Position numbers and translations under genes: made by a program. This document shows, piece by piece, positions 1-11,128 of a stretch of 64,000 nucleotides of DNA. Every line of letters starts with the position of its first letter. Positions within the stretch are counted from its first letter, which is position 1. Location: positions 263,801 through 327,800 of the forward strand of contig NW_003314271.1 of NCBI RefSeq assembly GCF_000143415.4, in the 5' to 3' direction. Origin of the DNA: Selaginella moellendorffii (Eukaryota; Streptophyta; Lycopodiopsida; Selaginellales; Selaginellaceae). The notes under the pieces are model-generated. The model did not search any database and had not been told where the DNA came from. It saw nothing but the letters and a program-made list of their open reading frames with translations.

Positions 1-590
1 AAAAAAGGAATCGCCAAAGTAACCTCCCCACGACGGCAGGTGACAGACCTGGAGATGATATACTCAGAGTACAATTTGCTGAGGCAGTAGTTAACAGCAT
101 CAATATACGATTTTTGGACAGGAAAACGTAAGTTTTTCTAGTCTGAAAGAAGTAAGGGTGTGTGAAAAGTTGAACTGAGCCGACTGTTGGGAAAACAAGG
201 CTGAAACATTGCTTTGTCAGCTTATGACGAAAAAAGGACAGGTGAATGAATTCCAAAATCTTTTTTGTTTCTAGCTTTAGACCCTGTATGATAAATTAAC
301 AGGTATACAGCTTGCAACAAGGTAGACGAGATGCCGAAATGGTCTTTACAATGGGAGTTATGGAAGATGTCAATATAGTGCTACAGGCTGCTAGAGGTAT
401 CATTTCTATTGTTGTATATGTTATTGAAGAGGTATTGTTTTCCGATACTGGATGGTAGACTTGACAATGAATGTAGTGGAACATGTATCTGGAAGATTTT
501 CCGCATGAGGGTTGTCAAGAAATGGGTATGTCATCACAAATTATAAGACTGAATTGATTTTCTAAATGCCACCATCTGTGCAAGAGCACT
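1..590 (+). pseudogene. Truncated OEP80 (Omp85) pseudogene fragment, introns retained
   Basis: This stretch matches the internal part of the intact OEP80 gene at about 12,118-12,695, covering exons 4 to 7 and the introns between them, in the same orientation. Shared landmarks are the exon 4 start (near 41), the exon 4 donor (near 125), the exon equivalent to VYSLQQG (from about 300) and the GGF-SAGG exon (near 480-515). The copy is broken. Bases are lost from exon 4 and from the acceptor of exon 5, and an in-frame stop replaces part of the glycine-rich motif. Because the introns are retained, it arose by DNA duplication and not by retroposition. It may continue to the left of the window. Similarity ends near 590. 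Confidence 0.88.
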
Positions 591-3540
591 TGTTATCCAA
601 ACAAAGTATATACCTCTTAGATGATAGATATGATGTTAGGGAGACATATAGATACATACTTTGGGAAGGCAAGAGTATATAAGATATGTGGAGAAGGACA
701 TGCTAACAACTACAATAATACTCCCAAAAACAAATATGTCTAATGTACAAAACTATAGTATGGGGAGAAGCAATTGCTAAGATGAGAAATGGAATAGATT
801 GTTAGTTCAATAGGTATATTGACTCAAAGGACACTCTTAATATGTCCATGTAGATTATGTTGGTTAAACCAAGGGTTACCATTTTTCATTGAGGACCACT
901 TGCTTAAAACTGGTAGCTGTCTAAGTATGGGCTTGAATGGTAGGCCATGTGCTCCATTTGGAAAAAAAAGGATGGTGAAATAGAAAAAAAGAAAAAAGAA
1001 AAAGAAAGAAGCAAAATCTAGCATTTGTTATGGAAATAAGGTGAAGCAAGTATTCATGAACGGATATAGACACCACTAAATGGATTGTTTCAAATGACAC
1101 ATCTAAGATAATCATTAGGATCCAAGCAACTCCCCCCTTGAGAGAGTTTTTTGTTGGTTTTATGTTTAACAAAACAATACTCAAGGTGTTTTCTTGGTAA
1201 ATAAAAAGCCCTATTTAATGAAGTTGGACTAGAGTTAAACTCAATAGGGACTTCTTTCTTTGATAATTCTTCCAAGCCTATTCTCTTGATTGTGGTTTCA
1301 CTAAATAGTAGGTAAGGATAGTGGAATCTTATTAATCCATATCAAACTAGAGTCAAACTCAATAAGGTCTTCTTTCTTTACTGATTCTTTTAAGTCTGTT
1401 CCCTTGGTTGTGGTTTCGCTAGATAATAGGTAAGGATAGTGGAATCTTATTAATCCATTCATATGCATCACTAACTAGATGATGAAGCATTTGGCTACTT
1501 TAAGAGAGTTATAGTTACTCTTGCCAATTACTTAGGCTTGGTTGAATTTTGTCACTTTGATATTTAGAGCATTGGGCAAAATCATATTGCATCCACAAGG
1601 ACTATCACAATGTTGGATTCCTTTTATTCATTCAAGTTCTAAGTCAGTTGTCAAAGAATTATAAGCTCTTGAATTTAGATTTCCTGAGAAGTCATCTAAC
1701 CTAATACTACTCAAACCTCAAATATCCCAAGACCTTTAATTAATTGAAAAAAGGGGTGCATTGTTATTTATAGGCCCTTTCCCTCTATATTTGACCTTTT
1801 ATAAAAACAATTTAAGTCATTCCCTTTGATTACTTACAATATATCCCTTTCTCATATTAATTGATAGTTAACCAACTCCACACAATCAACATGGACACAT
1901 TAAGGGTGTCTTTTGAGTTAATAAACCTATTGAAAGGGAATATACAATAGGTTCCATCTCTTAGGATCAATCAATTTGTTCATATAGAACTTTTTTCCAT
2001 TTCAATCTTTGAAGTTCTCATTTAAATATTTAATAATACCACCAATATCTACATCAAAGGTTGTTTCACTTGGGCTTGTGCCCAAAGTTGCACTATGAAC
2101 CCCATGCCCTCCTATTTAAGGGTAGGGTTTAGGATCTCACAATCACTATGATGGTTTGGTATAAGCCACACACTTAAGTGCTATCTATCTTTGAGGCTAC
2201 TTGATTTAGTAAGTGAGTTATTATACACTCTTTAATGGATTTTGAATTCTATGACCACCATCTTGCTATCTTACTCAATAAATTAGGATTTGGGTCAGTG
2301 CACACTTTGGCACTATAGCTTAGCTTTTGGTTCATCCCATATTATCAGTTTTGCTTGCTTGAATGCTTGGAATTTATTAGGTTGGACCCTAATCTTTTAG
2401 AGTCTATCATATTTGGTTGGAGGTATGAATCTCAAGTTAAACATGACTTCTATAAGCCAAAGGAAGTACTTTACAATTGGGATACCTTTAAGCACCAAAC
2501 TTGGCAATGCAAATGATGGCTATAAGTGAGCTACTTGGATGAAATCGGCCATGTGCATATTAGTATTAGCCTAAAAGTCTTAATCACATCACCTTTAAGC
2601 CACTATAGATCACAAAAATCATCACTAAAATATATGATGCTTGGAATTGCATTATTAGTATCATCTTGAAAATGTACATCTAGAACTTCCAAGCAATGAG
2701 ATGGTTGTTAAATAGCACTTTAGTCATCTAGTTTGATTGGCACTCCACTTTTGCCAACTAACTCCAATAGTAGATGTGATGACCACCTCCAAGACACAAT
2801 GCTAGCTTGAATCGATATATCAACATCTATTCATCAGTAGCACTGACAAAGTAGCTAATATGTCTACATTCTTTTGTAAAGTATTAGTTTAGGGAGAAAC
2901 ACTAATATAGATGAGTATTGAGGATTTATCTCTTATAGTATTTGACAATAATGTCTTGGAAAGTCTCAAGACAATTATGAAGCAATTGCTTTTCTATAGA
3001 AAATCCTACCTCAACAACTAGACCTCCTGTATCTAATAGGAATTTATAAGGTGCATAAAAATAATGTGCTAGCTCACAAAGACAGATAAGTGTGTATTTT
3101 CAGAAATCACTATATGCATAATGGCTATCCTTAAAGGGATATAGAATACACTACAAAATGTGGTAGATGATTTTTATGCAAAAGCTAAGTGTTTTGGAGG
3201 AAAAACAAATGCATGTTAGATTTGGATCCATGCAAGAATTTGCTATCAACATCTTTGACAAAATGATAATAATTTATATAAGTGATATAATCAAATGATA
3301 TGAGGTAATACCTTTGGAGGGAGACTAAGGCCTCACTACAACCATGATACATCTCATCAATCTAGCTTTCACAACCACTTCCAAAAGGATCTATTTTTGA
3401 TCTAGAGAAGACAATAACATTGAGGTCGAATGGAAACCTTTATGCTATTCATCAATTAAGGCTACCATAATTGAGCAAAATAACTTCATCATCCAGTATA
3501 TATATGTCTATTTATGTAACAAAATTTGGAAACAATTTGG
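591..3540. other. AT-rich intergenic block without recognisable genes
   Basis: About 3 kb of AT-rich DNA with only short, compositionally biased ORFs and no convincing codon structure. It contains the tandem duplication listed separately at 1,228-1,458. The stretch near 3,130-3,480 might be old transposon coding sequence, but I could not assign it to a family. Confidence 0.6.
1228..1458. repeat. Two-copy tandem duplication, 118-bp period
   Basis: Two copies of a 113-bp unit occupy 1,228-1,340 and 1,346-1,458, separated by 5 bp. Both begin with ACTAGAGT and end with ATCTTATTAATCCAT. They share nearly all internal sequence, including TTGTGGTTTC and TAAGGATAGTGGAATC, with roughly a dozen substitutions. 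There is no coding potential. Confidence 0.9.
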
Positions 3541-4460
3541 AGACTCTATGTGTTTTTTGTTGAGAATACTTAGCTTGGCATAAGAAACTCATATATTGGA
3601 TTGCACTTGCTAGTGTTAGGAACCCCCGCAATATTGAGTTTAGTCCCTCAATACTCACTAAGTGATAATTTACCATGTCTACCAAACACTCTTGCTATCG
3701 TGCCCCTTGTGTTAGTTTCGTTCTGATTCTATTAGCTATTTATGGAAAAGTGTCTAAATCTATTAATTTGGCATACCTACAGTATGTAGAAATTATTTTG
3801 AACATGATGTTGTTATTCCCATGTTCAAATTCACAATCTAACATTATTCCATATCTAATAAGTTTCAAGCTTGTTCAAGAGATTAACTTCTAGTATTAAG
3901 GGTGAAAGCCGTGGGGTGGTCTAAATATATAATAGGGATAGTGGGTAGATTGGGCATGGCCAACCAATTTGAGGCATAATTTAGTTCCCATTTGTATGCC
4001 TGTCCTTATTCTATATCCGCTTGGGTCTAAACCCAAGTTCTATACCATGCTAATTGATGAAATACCCATAAATCCCAATGTTAATCCACTAATATGCTAA
4101 AATAGTACCAAACTTCGTTTGGCTCTGTTTTGCATGCTAGTTTTGGCATTAAGAAGTTGAATGCTCTAGAATTGTTCCAAGCCACTCTATGCTTCTGTCC
4201 CTTCACTCCTTAGGTTGAATGCTTATGGGTTTCTTTATACTGTGATTCCTTTGCTCCTTGGTTACAAGCTTGGGAGTTTGGCTCCATTCCTTCATTCAGT
4301 GGTCCAAGGCTTTAAAACTCAAGTTTTGCTCTACTGTCCTTAGACACATTGACATGTGGCATGTGACACATGGCATATGGACGGTTTATCTTCTACTTCG
4401 TGGTTATCCTATGGTAAATCACCATAGAGTAAAGGGTGAAAACCACATACGTTACAAACA
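3540..4460 (+). repeat. Left arm of a large imperfect inverted repeat
   Basis: The sequence from about 3,540-3,600 to 4,460 is clearly similar to the reverse complement of about 6,258-7,240. Shared landmarks include TTAGTCCCTCAATA, CTATTTATGGAAA, the GGTGAAAGC junction, CCAAACTTCGTTTGGC on one side with its complement on the other, and a final AACCACAT/AACCACGT segment. The arms differ by many substitutions and small indels, so the structure is old. The short ORFs inside (for example 3,675-3,893 and 4,258-4,470) are not conserved as ORFs in the other arm and are not called. Confidence 0.85.
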
Positions 4461-6257
4461 ATTAGACTAGACAACAAGATTCATGATGTGATAGAAAGCA
4501 ATCAGGTTGAGCACCTCTTTTAGAGTTCAGTGTTTAGAAAGTCCCTTCTGATGTATGGCTTGGACATGTACTTGAGTACATTGGCTAACAAGCATTAGCA
4601 ATACAAGTTTTGTTTTTTTTACTAATCCTTGTCTTCCACGATACAAGTACCCCCTAGACACCCAAACTGTATGAGGTGATATGGGAAAAGTGGAGTTGTT
4701 ATGCATTCATGATTGGTATTAGGTTATTGGATAGATGATCCTACACCCTAGATAAATGTAACTAAAAATAGTATAGTCAATCTACTTAACCAAGAATGGC
4801 CTGCTCAGAGCTTGCATTCATAGATCCAACTACTTACTTCTTTAAAGTTTGAGAATAAGTACCTTTAATACCTCTAACCATTCACTTTTCCCAATAAAAC
4901 TTAAAAAAAACTTCAACTATCTTGAGGGAAACTTTAGAGGGTACTAGTGTTCAATTAGTCATTTGCTCTTACACCCAAGTCTGATGAATGATTTGCATTT
5001 GATTATCATTATTGTTATGAGTCTCCACTAGAGTTTCTTTGGCTTCACCTTGGTTAGGCATAGTTCACCATCTTTTGGGTCCTAACAGGTATGTTAGCAT
5101 TCAAACTCTTCTCAAAAGATCAAAGTTGGTCTATGGTGCACCTTAAAATTAATTTTTTATGGGTTTAACATTCGTAAACTCATATACATGTTAGACTCTT
5201 TGGTCTATATTTCAAAATGGGTTAAATGGAATGCCCAAGTTCTAGCATCTAGCAATATATTAGAACACTCTACCATTTTTAGAGGCACTAGTAACATTGA
5301 TAAGGATCCTAACGCCCACAAGCCATTATTCCCTCTTATGCTAGACAACCCTTGCATTGCTTGGCAAATTAACTTTCATTGTTCCACACACAATTAAAGG
5401 GTGCATAAGACATTCATTTGCTTCTCCCTAGCAATTTCAAGCACTTTTTGACTCTCTTTTCAATGTCTTTTTCATCTTTCCCTTGTAATACTTGTGCACT
5501 ATCAGTCTCTCACTAGTATTTAGCCAAGTAGTATTTACTACCTATTTAAAATTGCATTCCCAAACAGCCTAACTCATCGAAAGCAACTCTCACCCTTTAT
5601 AACATCCCATCCTAAGGACTTAAATTCAATCTATTACTAAGAACCCTTTTCCAAACTATAATTTAAGGTGTAGAAACACCTTAATTTCCAAATAGAGCTC
5701 TATTTATTTCACTTATTGCTATTAGGGAAATCTTTGTTAGTTCCTTATGATATGTTTAAACTAAGTGGGTAGTCTTACTTGACCTAAATTTGTGCACATG
5801 AGAGATTTACCACTAGAGGGGGTGCATGCCATCAATGCCACATAAATGATTTAGAACCACACCATCCACATGCAATCAAATTAGCTAGAACCCAAGTCTA
5901 CAAATGGTCATATTTGCCCCTTCATAGAGTGTATATAGGGTAGTAGACATTCCCTCAAAATAAACATCCGACACAAGTTGCATTTAAAACTTTAATGATT
6001 TATGAAATTCTATAATTCACATCATGTATCACATTTTATTGCATTCTTCATTATTGTAAAAGCCTTGCTAAGAGTGATATTTTGTTTTTTTAGCCTGATA
6101 AAAAACAATTAACTTAATAACAACAATATAGCCTCTAAGCATGCCATATCCCTAACCAATGGTTGACAAAATGGAAGGAGACACATATGCACAAGTGCAT
6201 ATAGCTAAATTGAGTGTTTTAGTTAGTTATGGCTCTAGTCATGGCCTTTTGGGGAAC
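4461..6257. other. Spacer between inverted-repeat arms
   Basis: About 1.8 kb of AT-rich sequence between the two arms. I see no domain, no extended ORF and no tandem repeats. It may be the internal part of a decayed transposon, or two unrelated insertions of one repeat family may simply flank it. Confidence 0.5.
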
Positions 6258-7240
6258 AATATTGTAAGGCACGTGGTTTTCATCCTTTATCCTATGGTGA
6301 TTTACCATAAGATAGCCATGAAGTGGAATTTAAACCCTCCATATGCCACGTGTCTAAAAGATAATGGAGTGGAATCCAAGTTCAAAGGCCTTGGGCCACT
6401 GAATGAAGGAACGGTGTGAAACTCCCAAGTATAGAGCCAAGGAGTATTAGCACTGGAACACAAAATGATTCCCAAATATACAGCCCAAGGAGTGAAAGAA
6501 CAGGAGCATGGAGCAATTTGGATTAGTCCTAGAGTATTCAATATCCTAATGCCAAGACTAGCATATAAAACGAAGCCAAACGAAGTCTTGCACTATTTTA
6601 GCATACCGGTGGCCTAACACAAGGATATGGGTACTTCACCAACTAGCATGGAATGGAACTTGGGCTTAGATCCAAACCAGATGCAAAACAAAGATAGACA
6701 CGCAAGCAGGAGCTAAATTATACCTCATGTTAGTTAGCTATGCCCAACTTACTCACTATCCCTACTATATATTTAGAACCCCCCACAGCCCCCCTACTAT
6801 ATATGAACCCCCCACAGCCCCCCCCCCCCCCCCCCCCCCTTGAGGAACACACACTTTGGGCTTTCACCCCAAACCTCCCTTAGTACCAAGAATTGGTCTC
6901 TAGGACAAACTTGAAATTTATTAAATATGGAATGTCCCTAGATTGCAAATTTGGACACAGGATGAACACCATTGTGTTCAGGACAATCTCTACATTTCAT
7001 AGATATGCCAAATGAACAAATCTAAACACTTTCCATAAATAGCATTTGGGACTGAAATGAAACTAACACAAAAAGCATGATAGCGAGGGTGTTTAGCAAA
7101 CAAGGTAAGCTATCATCCAGCAATATTGAGGGACTAATCTTAATATGTGAGGGTTTTTGTCACTAGCCAATGCAAGACATAACGAGACGGGAACTCCTTA
7201 CTAGGCTAAGTATGTTTAGCTAATAACACGTAGGAATTCC
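6258..7240 (-). repeat. Right arm of the inverted repeat, with poly-C tract
   Basis: This is the reverse complement of the 3,540-4,460 arm at roughly 75-85 percent identity by eye. Relative to the left arm it carries an insertion made of two short repeats (CCTACTATAT followed by GAACCCCCCACAGCC, near 6,761-6,817) and a run of 22 cytosines at 6,818-6,839. Confidence 0.83.
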
Positions 7241-8690
7241 ATCTTTATGCTCATTCGGTTTAAGTACACTTGAAATGCCCAGTTAACTCCACTAGCACAA
7301 GAGGGACTGATAAATGGTCTAGCAATACTGATCTCCTACCATCATGATAGTAAAGAAAGAATATTTAAAAAGACAGTTGACAAGTAACTTTCGATACCTG
7401 AAATCACATTCGTGACAAATATAATGTTTTGGAATTTCTTCTGATAGAGATGCTTTCTAAGAATTTAGGTTAAAGGTTGGGAAGAGTAGTCTTCCAATTG
7501 CATTGGAGGCAATCTCTATTAAAGAAGCATTGGCTCCTAGAAGCTTGGTAGAGCTGTTCTTTCTCCTCCTCCCTTTTAAAGGCAATGCTCTCAAATAATA
7601 TTTTGACTATTTTAGTTTCTTTATTAATTAAATCCTAGAATTTCCCTTCTGTTATGAGTAAATAGCATGTTGCATATTATGTATATTAGAACTCCAAATA
7701 AATATGAAGAATTAAATAAGCCCATTCTTCCAACTAAGCTTCCAATTCACAAAACAATGCTATTTCCAATTTATATGAATGACAGATAAAAGAATCCTCA
7801 AATAATCACTAAGAGCTGTGGTAAGGGGAGGTGAGGACTTCCAAGGAGATGAAAAAGCCTCTTTAGCTACAACAAGGAGACCTTCTTGGTGAAGAGTGCT
7901 TTCTATTAAACACCATCCTAATTCACTCTCTCTCTGCTTACCTAGCAATGATGTGGTATGATGCCTTCTTTTTGTTTTTTCTCCAACACACTCCCTCTCC
8001 TATCCGTCACTGCTGCACACTCCCGCCTACGGCTATCGCCCACCCACCCACTCGCCCTCAACTTGCCCGCCTGCACATCTGTCCGCGCCCAACATACACC
8101 CTAATTATTTCCACGTGGCCACAACCCCTACACTTAGCCAAATTTCAATCAGTGCACGGTTAGTTGCCCTATAATTGACCTAAAAACATTTTTGTTTCTT
8201 CTATGATCAAGTATAGTGGCAGCATATCAATTTCCAGAGGTAAGCAATCAATTTAACTTCATATTAATTCAAGAAAATCATACAGAATTCCCCATGGCTT
8301 GATGAGGTGTAAGAATTCCATGAAAAGGATTATTTTTATGTAGATGATTTAGATTGAAATTTGTCTAAATCAAATGAAACTATAGCTCCTATTATATATA
8401 TATATATTACACAAGGATGTGAATAAGTTTCTAAATGGTGAGAAGAGAAGGGGTGATGGAGTAGATTTTTTGCAATTTTCCAACAAAAATCATGATTTTA
8501 GAGATTTAAAATGACCCAAAAACACAATCTTTTTATTATTAATTAGGTATATTTTTAACAAAATATAATTACTAACTTCTTGACACAGGTATTGGTGTGA
8601 ATATGGAAAATAAGATGCTTTTGAAACATCCTCTACAATTGCTAAATCTATACCAAAGTTAGGACCTAGAAGTAGATCAGGTCAAAATTC
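7241..8690. other. Intergenic, mixed composition, no gene seen
   Basis: AT-rich DNA with one GC-richer, C-biased low-complexity patch at about 7,980-8,140 and a short TA microsatellite near 8,390-8,410. The ORF over the patch (7,948-8,163) is proline- and histidine-rich with no domain, and I regard it as chance. Confidence 0.5.
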
Positions 8691-9250
8691 TAACAAACTG
8701 GGTTGCTTTTGCAATTTTTTGGTCAAACAATTTTACAAATGGCCTGATTATGTGTAGATCACATATTATCATAGAGAGCATTGTGATAAGAATGGGATTC
8801 CTTGTCATGGTCAATTTGATCTGACTAGAGGAAAGTCATTATTTCCTCAGAAGCTTTCAACAGATATTTGACATTGGGTGATTTATATAATCTAGTAGAA
8901 TTTCACATCAAATCAGATTTATAATGAGCATATACAGATTGTGGGAAGGAATAAGTCAGTTGGTGAACCTCCTTGTTGAGATGATTTTTTAATTATGCAA
9001 GATATTAACAATTTGCATAGGAAGTATTTGCTTTCAACTTATCGACTATATGAGAATGATGCATAACGTGTACGTATTTAAAAGAACACAAATCCCCAGA
9101 AAGTATTTTTGTATCAGGAAGGTGATCGAGGTAAAGATTGTTTTACCATAGAGATTCAAACAACTTGGCAATTGCAAAAGATGGTGGACTTTGCAAATAA
9201 TAATTTATTGAGTCTTGATGCAACTTTTGGAACTAAGTATTACAAGATAA
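8690..9250 (+). pseudogene. Decayed MULE-type transposase remnant
   Basis: Reading the plus strand with stops ignored gives a recognisable series. First comes a zinc-finger-like segment with FYKWPDY and HCDKNGIPCHG near 8,720-8,820. It is followed by FLYQEGDRGKDCFT and IQTTWQLQKM, and then LLSLDATFGTKYYK at about 9,200-9,246. The LDATFGT motif surrounds the first catalytic aspartate of Mutator-like (MULE) and SWIM-associated transposases. Several in-frame stops interrupt the reading frame, for instance just after the WPDY segment, so no protein can be made. I could not see terminal inverted repeats. The family call rests on motif recognition. Confidence 0.72.
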
Positions 9251-9614
9251 AATTTTAGAATTTCAGCAGCACATTGATAGTTATAGTACATCATCGAAGC
9301 AGGCAAAACCTTTAATGAAAGAATTACAGGTAAAAGAAAAGCTTCTAGTAGTCTACAAGCAATTTCTTTTACTAGGTAGAGGAAGACAAGAAAGAAAAGC
9401 TCTTTAAATGAAAAACTTAATCTTAGCAAAGAATAAATTAAAAAAAAACTCTTTATGTACTTGCATTGCATATGTTTAAATTAAGTGGATCACCACTCCT
9501 ACTGTTGATCATGGTCATCCATGACACCCATTGGCCACATAAAGCAGAGTGCTTTTATTTAAGTTTCATTGTGTTCAAAATAGGAGTTTAATTAACTTCC
9601 ATTTCAAAATCAAA
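9251..9614. other. Intergenic region downstream of the dioxygenase gene
   Basis: AT-rich sequence that should contain the 3' UTR of the minus-strand dioxygenase gene. Nothing else is recognised. Confidence 0.5.
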
Positions 9615-10888
9615 TTAAATCCTCAAAGTGTCCAAGAGCCACTGGCGATTAAGTCCCCCAGCTTGCAAAGCCGTAATATAATCCTTATAAACCATAGGCT
9701 TAAACACTGGAGAGCCCTCCACCAATTTGGTAACTGGGTGCACCAAACTCTCCCAATTTGGCCCCATTGCCACTGGAATGGACATTCGATCTTCACTGCT
9801 ATTAACCACAGCCCTGTGCTGGGCACTCTTATACTTGTCATTGCTCAAAATCTGCAAGAGAATAAAAAGAAAACATTAACTTTGACCAGTCAGTCAATGC
9901 TAGTAAACGAGAAAGAGTGAACGCTGACCTGGATCTGGTCGCCCAGATTGACCACGAACGAATAAGGTATGGGCTTCACGGAGTACCACTCGTGACCGTG
10001 CATCACCTGGAGACCCTCGACGTGATCTTGGAGCAGCAGCGTGATCGATCCGGGGTCCGAGTGTGGGCCGATTCCCAGCACCAGATCGGGCTCGGGGCAA
10101 GCAGGATAGAAGTTGAGAGCCATGACTTGCGAGCAGCCATTGAATGCCTTGTCGATGTAATCCTTTGGAAGATCCAAGCTCTCGGAGATGAGCTCCAGGA
10201 GGAACTTTGCAAGGTTGCGAACGCGAGTGGAGTAATCGGCAGTAACTTCCCTATAAGATGATCATATACCAGTGATGTTAAGAAAGGATGGCAAGAAGGT
10301 ATTTATACCTGTAAGATGCTGGCTTTTCAGGCCAGAGTTCTTGCATCTCGGCCAGTGGGAGGCAGCTATGGCGGAGGTAATCTCTCCAGCTAAAGACCTT
10401 GTCTTGTGTAACATTGAAGCTGGTTCCATACCTCATTCGGGATTCGGTGTCTGTGGAGAAGTAGCGCATTTTCTCCTCGTTTGGGAGAGCGTGGAATTCG
10501 CGAGCCACCGATTGCATTTCATCCACCAAAGAATGGGGAACACCGTGATTGATCACCTGTATGGCGAAGATCACACAATTCTCGATCAATTCTAGACCCA
10601 ATGATTGGAACAAAGGGATTTTGGGACATCCAACACCCAGCAAGAACAATAGCACACCTGGAAGAAGCCCCATTGCACGCAAGCTTCACGGATTTGCGGG
10701 ACAAGCGCTGCTCGAGCCTCGCTCGAATTCAAGGCGGCGCCAAGATCCAAGACTGGGAAGCTTTCCTCGCGATGAACGGCATTTGGGCGCTCCTCTTTGG
10801 ATCGGATGTAAATGCCGGGCAGCTTGTCCAGGCCCGAATCCACCAGATTCTTCACACCCAAGTGGAGTGGAAGAACTTCGGTGGCCAT
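9615..10888 (-). CDS. 2-oxoglutarate/Fe(II)-dependent dioxygenase (DOXC type)
   Basis: Four exons: 10,888-10,658, 10,556-10,309, 10,250-9,929 and 9,851-9,615. They sum to 346 codons, or 345 aa, the usual size for plant DOXC enzymes. The N-terminal DIOX_N region (MATEVLPLHLGVKNL onward) contains the family-typical WGFFQVINHG across the first splice junction. The C-terminal 2OG-FeII_Oxy domain has the iron ligands H223 and D225 (GPHSDPG) and H279 (SAQHR), plus R289 (DRMSIP) for 2-oxoglutarate binding. It is therefore likely active, using O2 and 2-oxoglutarate to hydroxylate or desaturate a small molecule in the cytosol. Overall similarity is to SRG1, flavonol-synthase and JOX-like proteins, and the substrate cannot be read from sequence. 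It is divergent from OEP80, with 240 bp between start codons. Confidence 0.93.
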
Positions 10889-11128
10889 TGTTGAGCTCTT
10901 CGTAAAGATAAGCTTCCTCTGGTTTTATACTAAAACTTTCTTGGCGAATACGAAAAAATGTCTTAGATTTTCTAGATTCTAAAAGAGGTTCGGTCCCGTG
11001 TGGCTGCTAAGAAGGAACTACGAATCTACAAGTTGGCATAGCAAAATGAACTACCGCTCAGCGGTCCAGATGGCATCGCGAATGGACGGATGTGATTGCT
11101 CTATTGGTCTCGAGGATATTCCAGGGCC

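Noticed and set aside
3675-4470. ORFs inside the left inverted-repeat arm
   Set aside because: The corresponding frames are broken in the other arm and the peptides have no domain.
7948-8163. Proline/histidine-rich ORF of 71 codons
   Set aside because: It is produced by a C-rich low-complexity patch and has no domain and no upstream gene structure.
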